This document shows, piece by piece, positions 45,650-53,915 of a stretch of DNA of 64,000 bases (its first letter is position 1; every line of letters starts with the position of its first letter). The notes beneath the pieces were generated by a model, which did not search any database, was not told the origin of the DNA, and saw only the letters and a program-made list of their open reading frames with translations. The position numbers and the translations under genes were made by a program. This DNA comes from JBPOFY01 sp051252415 (GTDB taxonomy: Bacteria; Verrucomicrobiota; Verrucomicrobiia; Opitutales; Coraliomargaritaceae), in NCBI GenBank assembly GCA_051252415.1, contig JBPOGA010000005.1:62001-126000 (forward strand), given 5' to 3'.

Positions 45650-46561
45650 ATGCCAGAAGCCGAATCCAACGAACCTCAAGGTTCACGCTACGAGAAGATC
45701 ACAACACGCCGACCACCAAGCACACGGCTTCGTCGTATCAAGCGATTCTTCAACAATCGACTAGAAGAACTGGGCTGCATCCTTTTGCCGCTCTTCTATC
45801 GGCTGTATATCTTCATCGTCTGGAAAACTTCGCATACCACAGATAATTACGCGGAGCGCTACGATCCATTCACGCAAAAATTTGGCGGACTGGTCGCGAT
45901 GATTTGGCACCAAGAGGTCGCGACTGCACCACACATCTTCCGCGGCAGACAGGTGCATACACTGGCGAGTCTCAACACCATGGGCCGACTGATCACTGCG
46001 CTCCTTGAGAACCACGATTTCAAAGTGTTTCGCGGCGGCCGCCGCAAGCGCATCGTGCTCAAAGACATGATCCGCTATTTACATGAGAACCCAGAAATCG
46101 TTTACGGCATCACCGTAGACGGCTCGCGTGGTCCAGCTCGTAAAATGAAACGTGGCTCTTGCTTACTTGCCAAGGGCAGTGGTGCGCCGCTGTTTGCCGT
46201 CTGCACTCGTGCCCGCCGCTGCCTGTATATGCCTAGTTGGGATGAAACAGCGGTCCCCCTGCCCTTCAACCGGATCGACACCTATGCGCTCGGCCCCTAC
46301 TGGATCGATCCAAAGGCCGACTCCAAGACCTTCGATGCGTTCTGTAATCATATCGAACAAGAACTGCTGAGCCTAACTAATTACATAGACCGCAAAGTGA
46401 AGCACGGCCGCATCGACGCACGTGTGCACAAAGACTTCCCAGATGACTGGCAGGCCGACCGCTGGGCGGAAGGCACACTCGGCACACCCTTCGGCGATTG
46501 GGACTTACAATATGAGACTGCGCCGCCGTGGAGCAAAGCGTCCGAAGCTGCTGCGGAATAA
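45650..46561 (+). CDS. DUF374 lysophospholipid acyltransferase family protein
   Basis: 303 residues. The DUF374 core has MIWHQEVATAPHIFRGR (an H-x4-D/E-like acyltransferase motif), SLNTMGRLITALLENHDFKV, then FRGGRRKRIVLKDMIRYL and ITVDGSRGPARKMKRGSCLL. One hydrophobic stretch near 45-63 (CILLPLFYRLYIFIVW) is the membrane anchor. Members act in lipid A or phospholipid acylation at the inner membrane; the exact acceptor is not known. The N-terminal 45 residues are basic. Convergent with nothing; pyrE follows 63 bases later on the same strand. Confidence 0.85.
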   Translation: MPEAESNEPQGSRYEKITTRRPPSTRLRRIKRFFNNRLEELGCILLPLFYRLYIFIVWKTSHTTDNYAERYDPFTQKFGGLVAMIWHQEVATAPHIFRGRQVHTLASLNTMGRLITALLENHDFKVFRGGRRKRIVLKDMIRYLHENPEIVYGITVDGSRGPARKMKRGSCLLAKGSGAPLFAVCTRARRCLYMPSWDETAVPLPFNRIDTYALGPYWIDPKADSKTFDAFCNHIEQELLSLTNYIDRKVKHGRIDARVHKDFPDDWQADRWAEGTLGTPFGDWDLQYETAPPWSKASEAAAE

Positions 46562-46624
46562 CTAAATTGAGGCCTTGCGGATTTTCCGCTTTCAAGTGTG
46601 CCGCTTCCCTCCATGCTGTCCGCC

Positions 46625-47197
46625 ATGGATTCACAGCAAAACGACGAAGTTATTCAAATTTTCCGCGACGGTGGTGCCCTTCTCGAAGGTCATTTCCTCC
46701 TTCGCTCAGGCCTACACAGCGCACACTTTTTTCAATGCGCGCAAGTTTGCCAATATATGGATAAGGTCACTCGCCTTGCTGAAATCATGCTGCCGATGCT
46801 CAAAGAGTATGGCGCGACCACAGTCGTGGGCCCTGCGATGGGCGGACTCGTGATCGGCCAAGAAGTGGCACGCCAACTTGGATTACGTTTTGTGTTTCTC
46901 GAAAAGGTCGACGACAAGCTCGCCCTACGACGGAACTTCAAATTCGAAAAAGATGAGAAAGTTCTGATTATTGAAGACGTCATCACACGCGGCGGCCGCG
47001 TGCTCGAAGCGCTCGAACAATGCCGCGCGCATGGTGCCAATCCAGTTGCTGTCGGCGTAATCGTCGATCGCAGCAACGGTGCAACGACTTTCGATGTGCC
47101 ACACCACAGCCTCGCCGAACTCAGCTTCCCGACTTACGAAGCCGACAAGCTCCCACCAGAGCTCCAAGGCAGCGAAGCCATCAAACCAGGCAGCTAA
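46625..47197 (+). CDS. pyrE: orotate phosphoribosyltransferase
   Basis: 190 residues from ATG 46625; the ATG at 46598 adds nine residues that are not family-like. It makes OMP from orotate and PRPP. Seen: GGALLEGHFLLRSGLHSAHF (substrate region), VVGPAMGGLVIGQEVARQLG, the flexible loop FLEKVDDKLALRRNF, and the PRPP motif VLIIEDVITRGGRVLEAL, where the usual TTG-S is TRGGR. The length and order match short bacterial PyrE. It stands in a separate unit after the acyltransferase gene. Confidence 0.93.
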   Translation: MDSQQNDEVIQIFRDGGALLEGHFLLRSGLHSAHFFQCAQVCQYMDKVTRLAEIMLPMLKEYGATTVVGPAMGGLVIGQEVARQLGLRFVFLEKVDDKLALRRNFKFEKDEKVLIIEDVITRGGRVLEALEQCRAHGANPVAVGVIVDRSNGATTFDVPHHSLAELSFPTYEADKLPPELQGSEAIKPGS

Positions 47198-47211
47198 CAA
47201 TCGCCTTCAGT

Positions 47212-47754
47212 TTAGTGGCCCTTAAGCGCCACGCAAAACTCTGCTAGCTTACGAGCAAATGCCTCCTTCTGCTCGTTGTCTTTAATGCCTGATTCTTGCG
47301 AAAAGTTATCGCCAAAGGACGGCAAAGAAAACGTCGCGGCAACCTGCCCCCCAAGATGTGGAAACGTGTTCGCTGCTGCAGCTAATACGCTAGCCCCACC
47401 ACGTGCGCCGGGTGAAGTGCTTAACAATAACATTGGCTTGTCGGACCACACTTTCTGTTTATGGCGTGTGCCCCAATCGAAAAGACTCTTAAAGGCAGCC
47501 GTGTAGCTACCATTATGCTCAGCAAGCGAAATGATCACCCCGTCAGCTTGCTCGACTTCAGCGACAAAAGCTTTCGCAGCATCAGGAATTCCATTCGCCG
47601 ACTCTTCATCAGCGGAATACATCGGCGCGGTGAAATCATTCAAATCAATCACTTTAAGCGAAGCGTCAGGCATCGCATTTCCAGCATACGTTGCAAACTG
47701 CTTATTAATTGACTGTGTGCTAGTGCTAGCTCCGAAGGCGAGAATGGTAGGCAT
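47212..47754 (-). CDS. NADPH-dependent FMN reductase family protein
   Basis: 180 residues, flavodoxin-like fold. The N-terminus MPTILAFGASTSTQSINKQF is the FMN phosphate loop (G-S-x-R-x(n)-N in relatives), and ISLAEHNGSYTAAFKSLFDW is the typical P-E-Y-N-G-S-like segment. MLLLSTSPGARGGASVL closes the FMN site. Such enzymes reduce flavins, quinones or chromate with NAD(P)H. It converges on pyrE, with 14 bases between the stops. Substrate unknown. Confidence 0.9.
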   Translation of the reverse strand: MPTILAFGASTSTQSINKQFATYAGNAMPDASLKVIDLNDFTAPMYSADEESANGIPDAAKAFVAEVEQADGVIISLAEHNGSYTAAFKSLFDWGTRHKQKVWSDKPMLLLSTSPGARGGASVLAAAANTFPHLGGQVAATFSLPSFGDNFSQESGIKDNEQKEAFARKLAEFCVALKGH

Positions 47755-47984
47755 GGGCTTATAAATACAGTTAAGTGATATTGGCGAAAACCAATACTCT
47801 ATGGATCTGCTAGAAAGCGCAACCTTCAGTTGGTGTTTAGAGAAACTCCAGGCACACTTAACATCTCAAATCGCCAGACAAAGGGCATTGCCCTCAACAC
47901 AAAAAAGAATATGTCTACTTGGCATACACTAGCCGGAGCAGAAGGTATTATTCATTTACCGAAGCAGGCTTAACTTTAAATAAT

Positions 47985-48887
47985 ATGACAGATTTAGATA
48001 AACGCCGCGCCGGACTACTGTTTGGCTCCTTCACGGCGGAAGCCCTCTCCCTCGGCGTCCACTGGATTTACGACACAAAGAAATTATCGGATCAATTTGA
48101 ATCGATTACCGAATACCACGCCCCGATTACGGATGCTTACCATCCGAATAAACAAGCCGGCGACCAAAGTCACGTAGGTGACCAAGCTCTACGACTTGCC
48201 GATTTCCTCATGCGTGAGGGGAACTGGGATAAAAACACCTTTATGAGTGATTGGGTGGCCATGTGGCCCGAATACAACGATTACTTCGACCAAGCCACCA
48301 AAACGACGCTCTCCAACATCAAGCGAGGCGTCATGCCCAAAAAAGCAGGTAGCAGCTCAAGCGAACTCGCGGGTCCTGCTCGTATCGCCCCACTGATTGC
48401 TTACCTCGTAGTAAACGAAGAGGAAGAAGAAGAGGATGTCGTCGTCAAAGCCTCCGAACAACAAACCGAGCTAACCCACAACTCAAAAGAAGCTTTCGAA
48501 GCCAGCGAGTTTTTATCAACGTCCTGTTATCGCATGTTGCACGGCGCGGATCTCGTCAAAACCATCGAGTCTACCGCACCAGCATGGGCACTTAACGCGA
48601 TCAGACCTGTCAAGGAACTCTCAGTTGTCGATGCAGTCGCTGAACTAGGCAAATCTTGCTCAATCAAGTCGGCGCTCCCCAGCGTCATTCACACCGTCCT
48701 CAAACACGGCGATGACTTGCCGAAAGCTTTCTCTGAAAACGCCATGGCTGGAGGCGACAACTGCACTCGTGGACTTGCCCTAGGCATGCTCCTTGGAGCC
48801 GCACACGGGATTGATGCGATCCCGAAAGCATGGCAAGACGGGCTCACAGCAAAGCAGCAACTCGTCCGTCTGCTAAAAAAAGTGTAA
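47985..48887 (+). CDS. ADP-ribosylglycohydrolase family protein, atypical metal site
   Basis: 300 residues from ATG 47985; the frame upstream runs from TTG 47919 but lacks family features. The core has RRAGLLFGSFTAEALSLGVH, WIYDTKKL and the C-terminal GGDNCTRGLALGMLLGAAHG. Canonical members carry GGDTD here, in which the second Asp binds Mg2+; this protein has GGDNCTR, closer to the crystallin J1 / selenoprotein J branch. It has an acidic run (EEEEEEDV) near 147. Catalysis on ADP-ribose may be lost or altered. The stop codon lies inside the left flank of a repeat element. Confidence 0.82.
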   Translation: MTDLDKRRAGLLFGSFTAEALSLGVHWIYDTKKLSDQFESITEYHAPITDAYHPNKQAGDQSHVGDQALRLADFLMREGNWDKNTFMSDWVAMWPEYNDYFDQATKTTLSNIKRGVMPKKAGSSSSELAGPARIAPLIAYLVVNEEEEEEDVVVKASEQQTELTHNSKEAFEASEFLSTSCYRMLHGADLVKTIESTAPAWALNAIRPVKELSVVDAVAELGKSCSIKSALPSVIHTVLKHGDDLPKAFSENAMAGGDNCTRGLALGMLLGAAHGIDAIPKAWQDGLTAKQQLVRLLKKV

Positions 48888-49064
48888 CTTGAATGGCACT
48901 AACTTAAGAAGATTTTTGGTGAAAAAGCTGGAGAGTTGCGCTCCGTCGCAACCGCCGAAAGTTCGAAGTATTTAGGCGTTTCTGCGGCAATGACGGAGCA
49001 TTGCCCTCCAAATGAAGTTATGAATATAATCTCGATAAAGCCGCTTAAGTTAGTGCCATTCCAG
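48888..49064. mobile_element. MITE-like element with 21-bp terminal inverted repeats
   Basis: 177 bp. The left end (48888-48908) and right end (49044-49064) are inverted with 20 of 21 matches; the conserved part is AATGGCACTAACTTAAG. TGTAA is found immediately outside both ends (48883-48887, 49065-49069), an apparent target duplication; counting shared end bases, the repeat reads AGTGTAACT on both sides. An internal palindrome (GGAGAGTTGCGCTCCGTC with GACGGAGCATTGCCCTCC) forms a second hairpin. The duplicated TGTAA includes the stop codon of the preceding gene, which stays intact. No coding capacity. Confidence 0.7.
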
Positions 49065-49087
49065 TGTAACTCAAATTTAGATCCACG

Positions 49088-49627
49088 ATGATCACGACCT
49101 TTGAAGAAGCCTGCGAGTTTGTGCTCAAGAATAAGGTCTGCACCGTGTTTGGGAGTAAAGGCTCTCCCTACCCATCACTTTGGGACAACACCGACCTCTC
49201 CGAAGAAAAACCAGCGGAAGGTGGTTGGCCGCCCAAAGTGGTCGCGGTGTGGGACTGGAAAACACGTATTCCTCAAACCTTCCCTGATGAGATCTACTAC
49301 GGCAAAGTGCCCGGCGGTGATGCGGTGTTGATGGAGATGGAACACCTCCGCACCGTCCACTACCCGAAGGCTTATCAACCCGTCACCGAACTCGATGAGC
49401 TCTCACAAAAAATCTACGAATGCATTCGCATCGAACCCTGGCTCACAGGTCCGCTGCGCAAACATTGCATCGCAGAGCTAGGCTGCACCAAGAGCCGCTT
49501 CGATACAGCACTCAAGAAGCTACAAGTTAGCTTAAATATCGTGCGGTCGAACGATCCGTCTCTAAAAAACGACCAATGGCTACCTTTCACGGACGTTCAT
49601 TTGGACATCACCGAAATGTATCGCTAA
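49088..49627 (+). CDS. conserved hypothetical, AlkZ-related-like
   Basis: 179 residues. It begins MITTFEEACEFVLKNKVCTV; the aromatic part (SLWDNTDLSEE, VVAVWDWKTRIPQTFPDEIY) and KHCIAELGCTKSRFDTALKK look like the short proteins labelled AlkZ-related, a winged-helix relation of the YcaQ DNA glycosylase family. I hold that identification loosely. No signal peptide or membrane helix. It directly follows the repeat element. Confidence 0.65.
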   Translation: MITTFEEACEFVLKNKVCTVFGSKGSPYPSLWDNTDLSEEKPAEGGWPPKVVAVWDWKTRIPQTFPDEIYYGKVPGGDAVLMEMEHLRTVHYPKAYQPVTELDELSQKIYECIRIEPWLTGPLRKHCIAELGCTKSRFDTALKKLQVSLNIVRSNDPSLKNDQWLPFTDVHLDITEMYR

Positions 49628-49660
49628 CAGGGCTCTGGCCTGAGCGTCGTTGCTGATGAG

Positions 49661-49745
49661 CTCTTAATCTTACTCTTTATCCTAATCATAATCTAATCTT
49701 TGTGATAGAAAGCCTTACGAATCTGCCAGGGGATTAAGATTATGA
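49661..49745. repeat. degenerate 7-nt-period array with short inverted partner
   Basis: CTTAATC, TTACTCT, TTATCCT, AATCATA, ATCTAAT in register, then GGATTAAGATTATG (49731-49744) inverted to the array after about 30 bases. Confidence 0.55.
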
Positions 49746-49924
49746 CGTCGAAAGCCCGGTCTGTTCCGACGAAAAGCATCGCGCGAGGAAAGTGTCTCAA
49801 AATTGCGAAAAGTATCCTATTGGAGCGTCGGGCTCCCATTTATTGAATTTTGAGACAGTTTCCAAGCGCGAGCCCTACGCATTTCCGACTTTCCTACTGC
49901 CTGAATATCTATTCTTTTCTCTAC

Positions 49925-50761
49925 ATGCTCAGTTATCGACACGCCTTTCATGCAGGAAACTTCGCCGATGTTCTTAAACATTGGGTCTTGGTTGAGTGCA
50001 TCGAATATCTAAAGCAAAAGGAAAAGCCTTTCGTTTATTTCGATACGCATGCGGGTCCGGGAATGTATGCACTCGACTCCGAGTTTGCACAGAAAACCAA
50101 AGAATACGAATCGGGCATCACACAAATTTGGCAGGATCCCGCCCTGCCGGAAGCGCTCTCAGGATATTGCCAACTGGTTCAATCATTCAACGACACAGAG
50201 CTCACCGTTTATCCTGGTTCGCCGGGGATCGCCAAAGCACTACTCCGCGAAACAGACCGTTTAATTTTAAGCGAACTGCATAGCACCGAGCACCTCGCTC
50301 TTAGCGAAAACTTCGCCTATGACAAACGCGCGGAGGTGTGGAAAGAAGACGGTTTCAAGCGCACACTAAAACTCTTGCCACCACGCGAACGACGCGGGCT
50401 GGTCCTGATCGACCCACCTTACGAATTAAAAGAAGACTACGACCGAGTGGTCGACTTTCTCGTCGCAGCCCATCGCAAGTTTGCGCAAGGCGTTTACGCT
50501 CTGTGGTATCCAGTTGTTGAGCGTTATCGCATCGACGCACTCGAAGAATCACTACGCCGCAGCGGCCTGCGTAATATCGCACTCTTTGAACTCGGCATCG
50601 AGGCCGACACTGAAGGTCGCGGCATGACCTCTAGTGGCATGATTGTGATTAACCCGCCTTGGACTCTGAAAAAGAATATCGACTCTGGTATGAATTACCT
50701 CGTTGAAACACTCGGCCAAGAAGGGGCGTTCAGCCGTAGCGAAGTGCTCGTAGAGGAATAG
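49925..50761 (+). CDS. rlmJ: 23S rRNA (adenine-2030-N6)-methyltransferase
   Basis: 278 residues from ATG 49925. The start is fixed by homology: MLSYRHAFHAGNFADVLKHW is nearly the E. coli RlmJ N-terminus, while the frame upstream is unrelated. Motifs: FVYFDTHAGPGMYALDSEFA, YPGSPGIAKALLR, LHSTEHLALS, the catalytic GLVLIDPPYELKEDYDRVVD and YALWYPVVERYRIDAL, ending GMTSSGMIVINPPW. It methylates A2030 of 23S rRNA. Single gene, no operon partner. Confidence 0.95.
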   Translation: MLSYRHAFHAGNFADVLKHWVLVECIEYLKQKEKPFVYFDTHAGPGMYALDSEFAQKTKEYESGITQIWQDPALPEALSGYCQLVQSFNDTELTVYPGSPGIAKALLRETDRLILSELHSTEHLALSENFAYDKRAEVWKEDGFKRTLKLLPPRERRGLVLIDPPYELKEDYDRVVDFLVAAHRKFAQGVYALWYPVVERYRIDALEESLRRSGLRNIALFELGIEADTEGRGMTSSGMIVINPPWTLKKNIDSGMNYLVETLGQEGAFSRSEVLVEE

Positions 50762-50808
50762 ACAGGTAAGGTCGCCGATACGACCGTTCGACAACGAACC
50801 AGCAGAAT

Positions 50809-50902
50809 GTAGCACGTGCTTCCCAAAGGGAGCGCGTGGCCTTCAGCGTGGTCTTTCCTATAAGACCACGCGCTCGATGCTACGCATAGAAGCACGTGCT
50901 AC
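50809..50902. repeat. REP-like palindrome with GTAGCACGTGCT ends
   Basis: Perfect 12-bp ends (GTAGCACGTGCT, AGCACGTGCTAC), and inner arms GGGAGCGCGTGG with CCACGCGCTC, plus GTGGTCTTTCC / ATAAGACCAC at the tip. A half copy lies near 43324. Confidence 0.8.
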
Positions 50903-50938
50903 AATTTATGCGCTGCAGAAAAATGAGACCTTGAATTT

Positions 50939-51017
50939 GGGAGCGACGGCCTCCGTGCCGACATCCGTGTTCTAAGTGCGACTCATAATCGATGCGGACA
51001 CGGAGGTCCGCGCTCCC
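50939..51017. repeat. REP-like palindrome CGGCCTCCGTGCCGAC, copy 2
   Basis: Same element as 42143-42220, with a few substitutions in the spacer. Confidence 0.8.
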
Positions 51018-51114
51018 ATCTTTTGAGCGCCCCCTGACATTTCATTACACTTGATAAACCCTGTCTACGCTTCGTCTTGCTATATCCGAAGGTATCGCTC
51101 ATCTCAGTGCTATC

Positions 51115-51432
51115 ATGTTTCGATTTGATTCTACACTTCATCGCCTTCGCTCAGTCGGCACTTGGGAAGCGATTTCCTCCATACTATTATTCGGCGTAGC
51201 CATGCCGTTGAAATATATCGGCGGAGATGACTTTCTTATCCGCCCCATCGGAATGGCACACGGCATCCTTTGGATGATTTATGTAGGCTTCGCATTTCTA
51301 GGGCAGATGGATTACAAATGGTCATGGAAACTCACTGGCTGGCTATTAGTCGCCAGCATTGTGCCTGCTGGACCATTTGTCGCCGATGCAAAGTTGCTCA
51401 AGGCCTACGAAGGTAAAACCGAAGACGCTTAG
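51115..51432 (+). CDS. DUF3817 membrane protein
   Basis: 105 residues with three hydrophobic helices (SVGTWEAISSILLFGVAMPL, IGMAHGILWMIYVGFAFLG, and LTGWLLVASIVPAGPFVAD). The H-G-x2 in MAHGILW and the ending GPFVADAKL match DUF3817, inner-membrane proteins of unknown function, often seen near transport or septation genes. It ends 2 bases before the recO-like gene, so the two are coupled. Confidence 0.85.
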   Translation: MFRFDSTLHRLRSVGTWEAISSILLFGVAMPLKYIGGDDFLIRPIGMAHGILWMIYVGFAFLGQMDYKWSWKLTGWLLVASIVPAGPFVADAKLLKAYEGKTEDA

Positions 51433-51434
51433 CT

Positions 51435-52037
51435 GTGGATCGAGTTTTAGTATTACGTGTCGCCCCATCGGGTGAATCGTTTTTGAAGCTCGATATCCTC
51501 AGCCCCGAACTGGGCTGTTTCCTCTGCCTCAAGCGCGTCTCCAAAAAGAACACACAACAATCGAGGCCCGACTTGTTCGATACTGCAGAGCTCGAACTGG
51601 AAATCTCAAAGCAAGGCACAGCGAAATTTGTGCGTGAGTATCAACTCGTGCATCGTAGAGAAGCGATTGGCGCATCGTATCATAGCCTGCGCCACGCATC
51701 CGAATTCGCTGCATTGCTAGCGCGTAATGGGCCGCACATGGCAGAGCCCGCAGAGCTCTACCACCTCGCGGAGCGTAGCTTTGACGCTTTTGCTGAGGGC
51801 AAGGCTCCCGAAATCATTCACCTTAAGGCAGTCTATCTACTCCTCAAAAATGAGGGCTACCCGATTCGCGAGTCATGGTGGCCGCAGTTACCCAACCAAT
51901 TAAAGGAAGCAGCGAAGGCCGCGATCAATTCACCCGCACCAGATCAGACAAGTCCGGAAGCCCGTGAATTACATGAGTCACTGCTCGAACTGCTCTACCA
52001 TTGGCTGGAACATGAGACGGACTTGATGAAAGGTTGA
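51435..52037 (+). CDS. recO: RecO-like recombination protein
   Basis: 200 residues from GTG 51435. The N-terminal OB-fold segment VLVLRVAPSGESFLKLDILS, then GCFLCLKRVSKK resembles RecO (its A-x2-LR-x2-P-x-GE pattern), and the helical C-terminal half includes LYHLAERSFDAFAE and LKAVYLLLKNEGYP. It is shorter than E. coli RecO (242) and lacks an obvious zinc site. RecO loads RecA on SSB-coated DNA. holB follows after a gap of about 375 bases. Moderately sure of the assignment. Confidence 0.7.
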   Translation: MDRVLVLRVAPSGESFLKLDILSPELGCFLCLKRVSKKNTQQSRPDLFDTAELELEISKQGTAKFVREYQLVHRREAIGASYHSLRHASEFAALLARNGPHMAEPAELYHLAERSFDAFAEGKAPEIIHLKAVYLLLKNEGYPIRESWWPQLPNQLKEAAKAAINSPAPDQTSPEARELHESLLELLYHWLEHETDLMKG

Positions 52038-52054
52038 TCGGATAAACCTAAAAA

Positions 52055-52187
52055 GATTCAGAAGTCGGAATACAGAATTCACAAGCAACAGCTTACAGTG
52101 TGATACGGTTCACCAATCTTGCGAAGCTCTCTGTGTCTGCAAGTCCCTCAGTATAAAACTCCTGACTTCTGCATTCTGACTCCCGTA
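52055..52187. repeat. inverted pair of 7-nt-period arrays
   Basis: 52055-52083 and 52159-52187 are imperfect reverse complements with a heptamer period, enclosing about 75 bases; the same plan as 35998-36175 and 43521-43652. Confidence 0.6.
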
Positions 52188-52208
52188 TCTAGGATAAAGG
52201 ATTTTATC

Positions 52209-52295
52209 GGGAACGCGAACAACCGTGTCCGCATCAAGGTTCAGATTATAGGCGCAAACTATCAAATGTGTGTCGGCACGGAGGCCGACGCTCCC
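52209..52295. repeat. REP-like palindrome CGGCCTCCGTGCCGAC, reverse copy 3
   Basis: GTGTCGGCACGGAGGCCGAC near 52270 is the reverse complement of the core at 42151 and 50948. The left arm is more diverged. Confidence 0.7.
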
Positions 52296-52413
52296 ATGCC
52301 TATCGACTTGCTTTCCTCATTCAAAACCCACATCACGCATATGAACGAATTTGTTTGTGAGCGACTTGTTACTTGCGCCGTTGCGCTAAAGTTTTGAGTC
52401 TGGAGCTTCATCT

Positions 52414-53418
52414 ATGGAATCACCCGACGGCAGCTCTTTTTCCCTACGCCACGCTTTACCAGAAGCGTTAAAGGATTGCCGTGCGGTGGAGGTCTTAGAG
52501 CGCTCATTGGCCCAGAATCGCCTTGGCCATGGTATTTTGCTTCACGGAGAAAGCCCGACTTTCCTTGAAGAGATTGTCAAAGCCATCACTTCGGTGCTCT
52601 TACAAACCGAACGCAATCCCTACGAACACCCAGACTGCTTCATTCTGCGCCCAGCTGGCAAGGCGCGCATGATTAAGATTGGCTCAGATTCGGAACGTGT
52701 CGGTGGTGAATGGCCCAGGAACAGTATGCGCCGCTTGGTCATCGATATTCAAAAGTCGTCCAACCAAGGCGGTCGCAAGGTCGGCATCGTCTTTGATGCG
52801 GATCGCATGAATGTCCAATCAGCCAACGCCTTTCTCAAAACCTTGGAAGAGCCACCAGTTGGCACGACCCTCTTCCTACTGACTAGCCGCCCCTACGACT
52901 TACTTGATACCATTCGTAGCCGCTGCCTGAACTTTCGAATTCCTGCCGGGGTGGAAACCGTCGCACACGAAGATTGGCCTAGCTGGGTGCGTGCCTACCG
53001 CGAGTGGCTAGGAATGCTCCTTAACGGCCCAACTAAGCAAAACGTGCCGCATATCATGCTAGGTGCATACGGATTGAACGCACGCTTTCAGAGTATCTTG
53101 AGCAGCATGACCACGGAATCATGGAAGACGCACAAAGAAACCCTACCAGAGCATCTCTCTGACGACGAAAAGAGTGCGATGGAAGCCGGCATGAGCAAAG
53201 GCTACCGCAAACAGCTTTTTGGCGAGATTGAGAAGGAAACGGTGCGCTATGCGCGTGACATCGAGACCGCAAATCCAGGTGAACTACCGAGCATTGCACT
53301 CAACCGTGCCGTTGAAGTGTTGGAAAAAAGTGCAGGACTCCTCGAACTGAATTTCAATCAAGCCGCCGCACTCGAGCTCTTCTTTTTACAATCACTCCGA
53401 ATCTGGACTGCGAGGTAG
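52414..53418 (+). CDS. holB: DNA polymerase III delta-prime subunit
   Basis: 334 residues. The clamp-loader AAA+ fold starts ERSLAQNRLGHGILLHGESP (P-loop degenerate, as is normal for delta-prime). It has RRLVIDIQKSSNQGGRKVGI, then DRMNVQSANAFLKTLEEPPV, GTTLFLLTSRPYDLLDTIRS and RCLNFRIP. These match the sensor and Walker B-like regions of HolB. It works in the clamp loader with DnaX and HolA. The zinc module of DnaX is absent, as expected. Its ATG lies 12 bases after a GGAG, one of the few good ribosome binding sites here. Confidence 0.9.
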   Translation: MESPDGSSFSLRHALPEALKDCRAVEVLERSLAQNRLGHGILLHGESPTFLEEIVKAITSVLLQTERNPYEHPDCFILRPAGKARMIKIGSDSERVGGEWPRNSMRRLVIDIQKSSNQGGRKVGIVFDADRMNVQSANAFLKTLEEPPVGTTLFLLTSRPYDLLDTIRSRCLNFRIPAGVETVAHEDWPSWVRAYREWLGMLLNGPTKQNVPHIMLGAYGLNARFQSILSSMTTESWKTHKETLPEHLSDDEKSAMEAGMSKGYRKQLFGEIEKETVRYARDIETANPGELPSIALNRAVEVLEKSAGLLELNFNQAAALELFFLQSLRIWTAR

Positions 53419-53432
53419 CCCGCGAACGCGGG

Positions 53433-53461
53433 AGTGAAAGTGATGGTGAGAGTGAAAGTGA
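53433..53461. repeat. 6-nt-period array (GTGAAA type), left of four-helix-bundle gene
   Basis: GTGAAA, GTGATG, GTGAGA, GTGAAA, GTGACA in register between holB and the next gene. It is inverted to the array at 53848-53895. Confidence 0.75.
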
Positions 53462-53477
53462 CAACCAAGAGTAAACT

Positions 53478-53825
53478 ATGAAACTGGAAGACTTTGGAGC
53501 GCTGATTAAAGCCAATACACTTTTTGATTTTGTCGTCGTCGATATGCAAAAGTTGAAAAACGAAGTAGGATACAGACGGCTTATCGATCAACAGATCGCC
53601 TCAGCTGATTCAATCGCAGCCAATATTGAAGAAGGTTTCGGCCGTGGCAGCCGTAAGGAATATCGCCAGTTCTTGATAATTGCTCGCGGCTCAGCCCAAG
53701 AAACCAAAGGTCGTTACGGACGCATGAAACACTGGATTCCACCTGAAGCTATCCAACAAAGACAGGCGCTTTGTGACGAAATTATTGCCATACTATCAAA
53801 GACCATTCATACCCTGTCATCCTAG
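53478..53825 (+). CDS. four-helix bundle protein (S23 / IVS family)
   Basis: 115 residues. The family markers are VVDMQKLKNEVGYRRLIDQQ, the motif SADSIAANIEEGFGRGSRKE and YRQFLIIARGSAQETKGR. These are the proteins encoded in intervening sequences of 23S rRNA genes and as free-standing copies; some relatives (Avd) assist diversity-generating retroelements. Here it stands alone, flanked by inverted 6-nt-period arrays, so it may be a mobile cassette. No reverse transcriptase is in the window. Predicted pentameric helical bundle that binds nucleic acid. Confidence 0.9.
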   Translation: MKLEDFGALIKANTLFDFVVVDMQKLKNEVGYRRLIDQQIASADSIAANIEEGFGRGSRKEYRQFLIIARGSAQETKGRYGRMKHWIPPEAIQQRQALCDEIIAILSKTIHTLSS

Positions 53826-53847
53826 AACTTTCACTCCGCGACAGCGG

Positions 53848-53895
<48 letters not shown>

Positions 53896-53915
53896 GAGCG
53901 CGAAGCGCTCGCATC

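Larger units (their letters stand above)
50762..51114. other. intergenic stretch with two REP-like elements
   Basis: No gene. Contains a GTAGCACGTGCT-bounded palindrome (50809-50902) and a CGGCCTCCGTGCCGAC palindrome (50939-51017). The last 100 bases should hold the promoter of the DUF3817 gene. Confidence 0.6.
52038..52413. other. intergenic stretch with inverted 7-nt arrays and a REP copy
   Basis: No gene. Left array CAGAAGT, CGGAATA, CAGAATT (52059-52080) faces its inverse TCCTGAC, TTCTGCA, TTCTGAC (52160-52180) around about 75 core bases. A REP copy follows (52209-52295). Confidence 0.6.
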
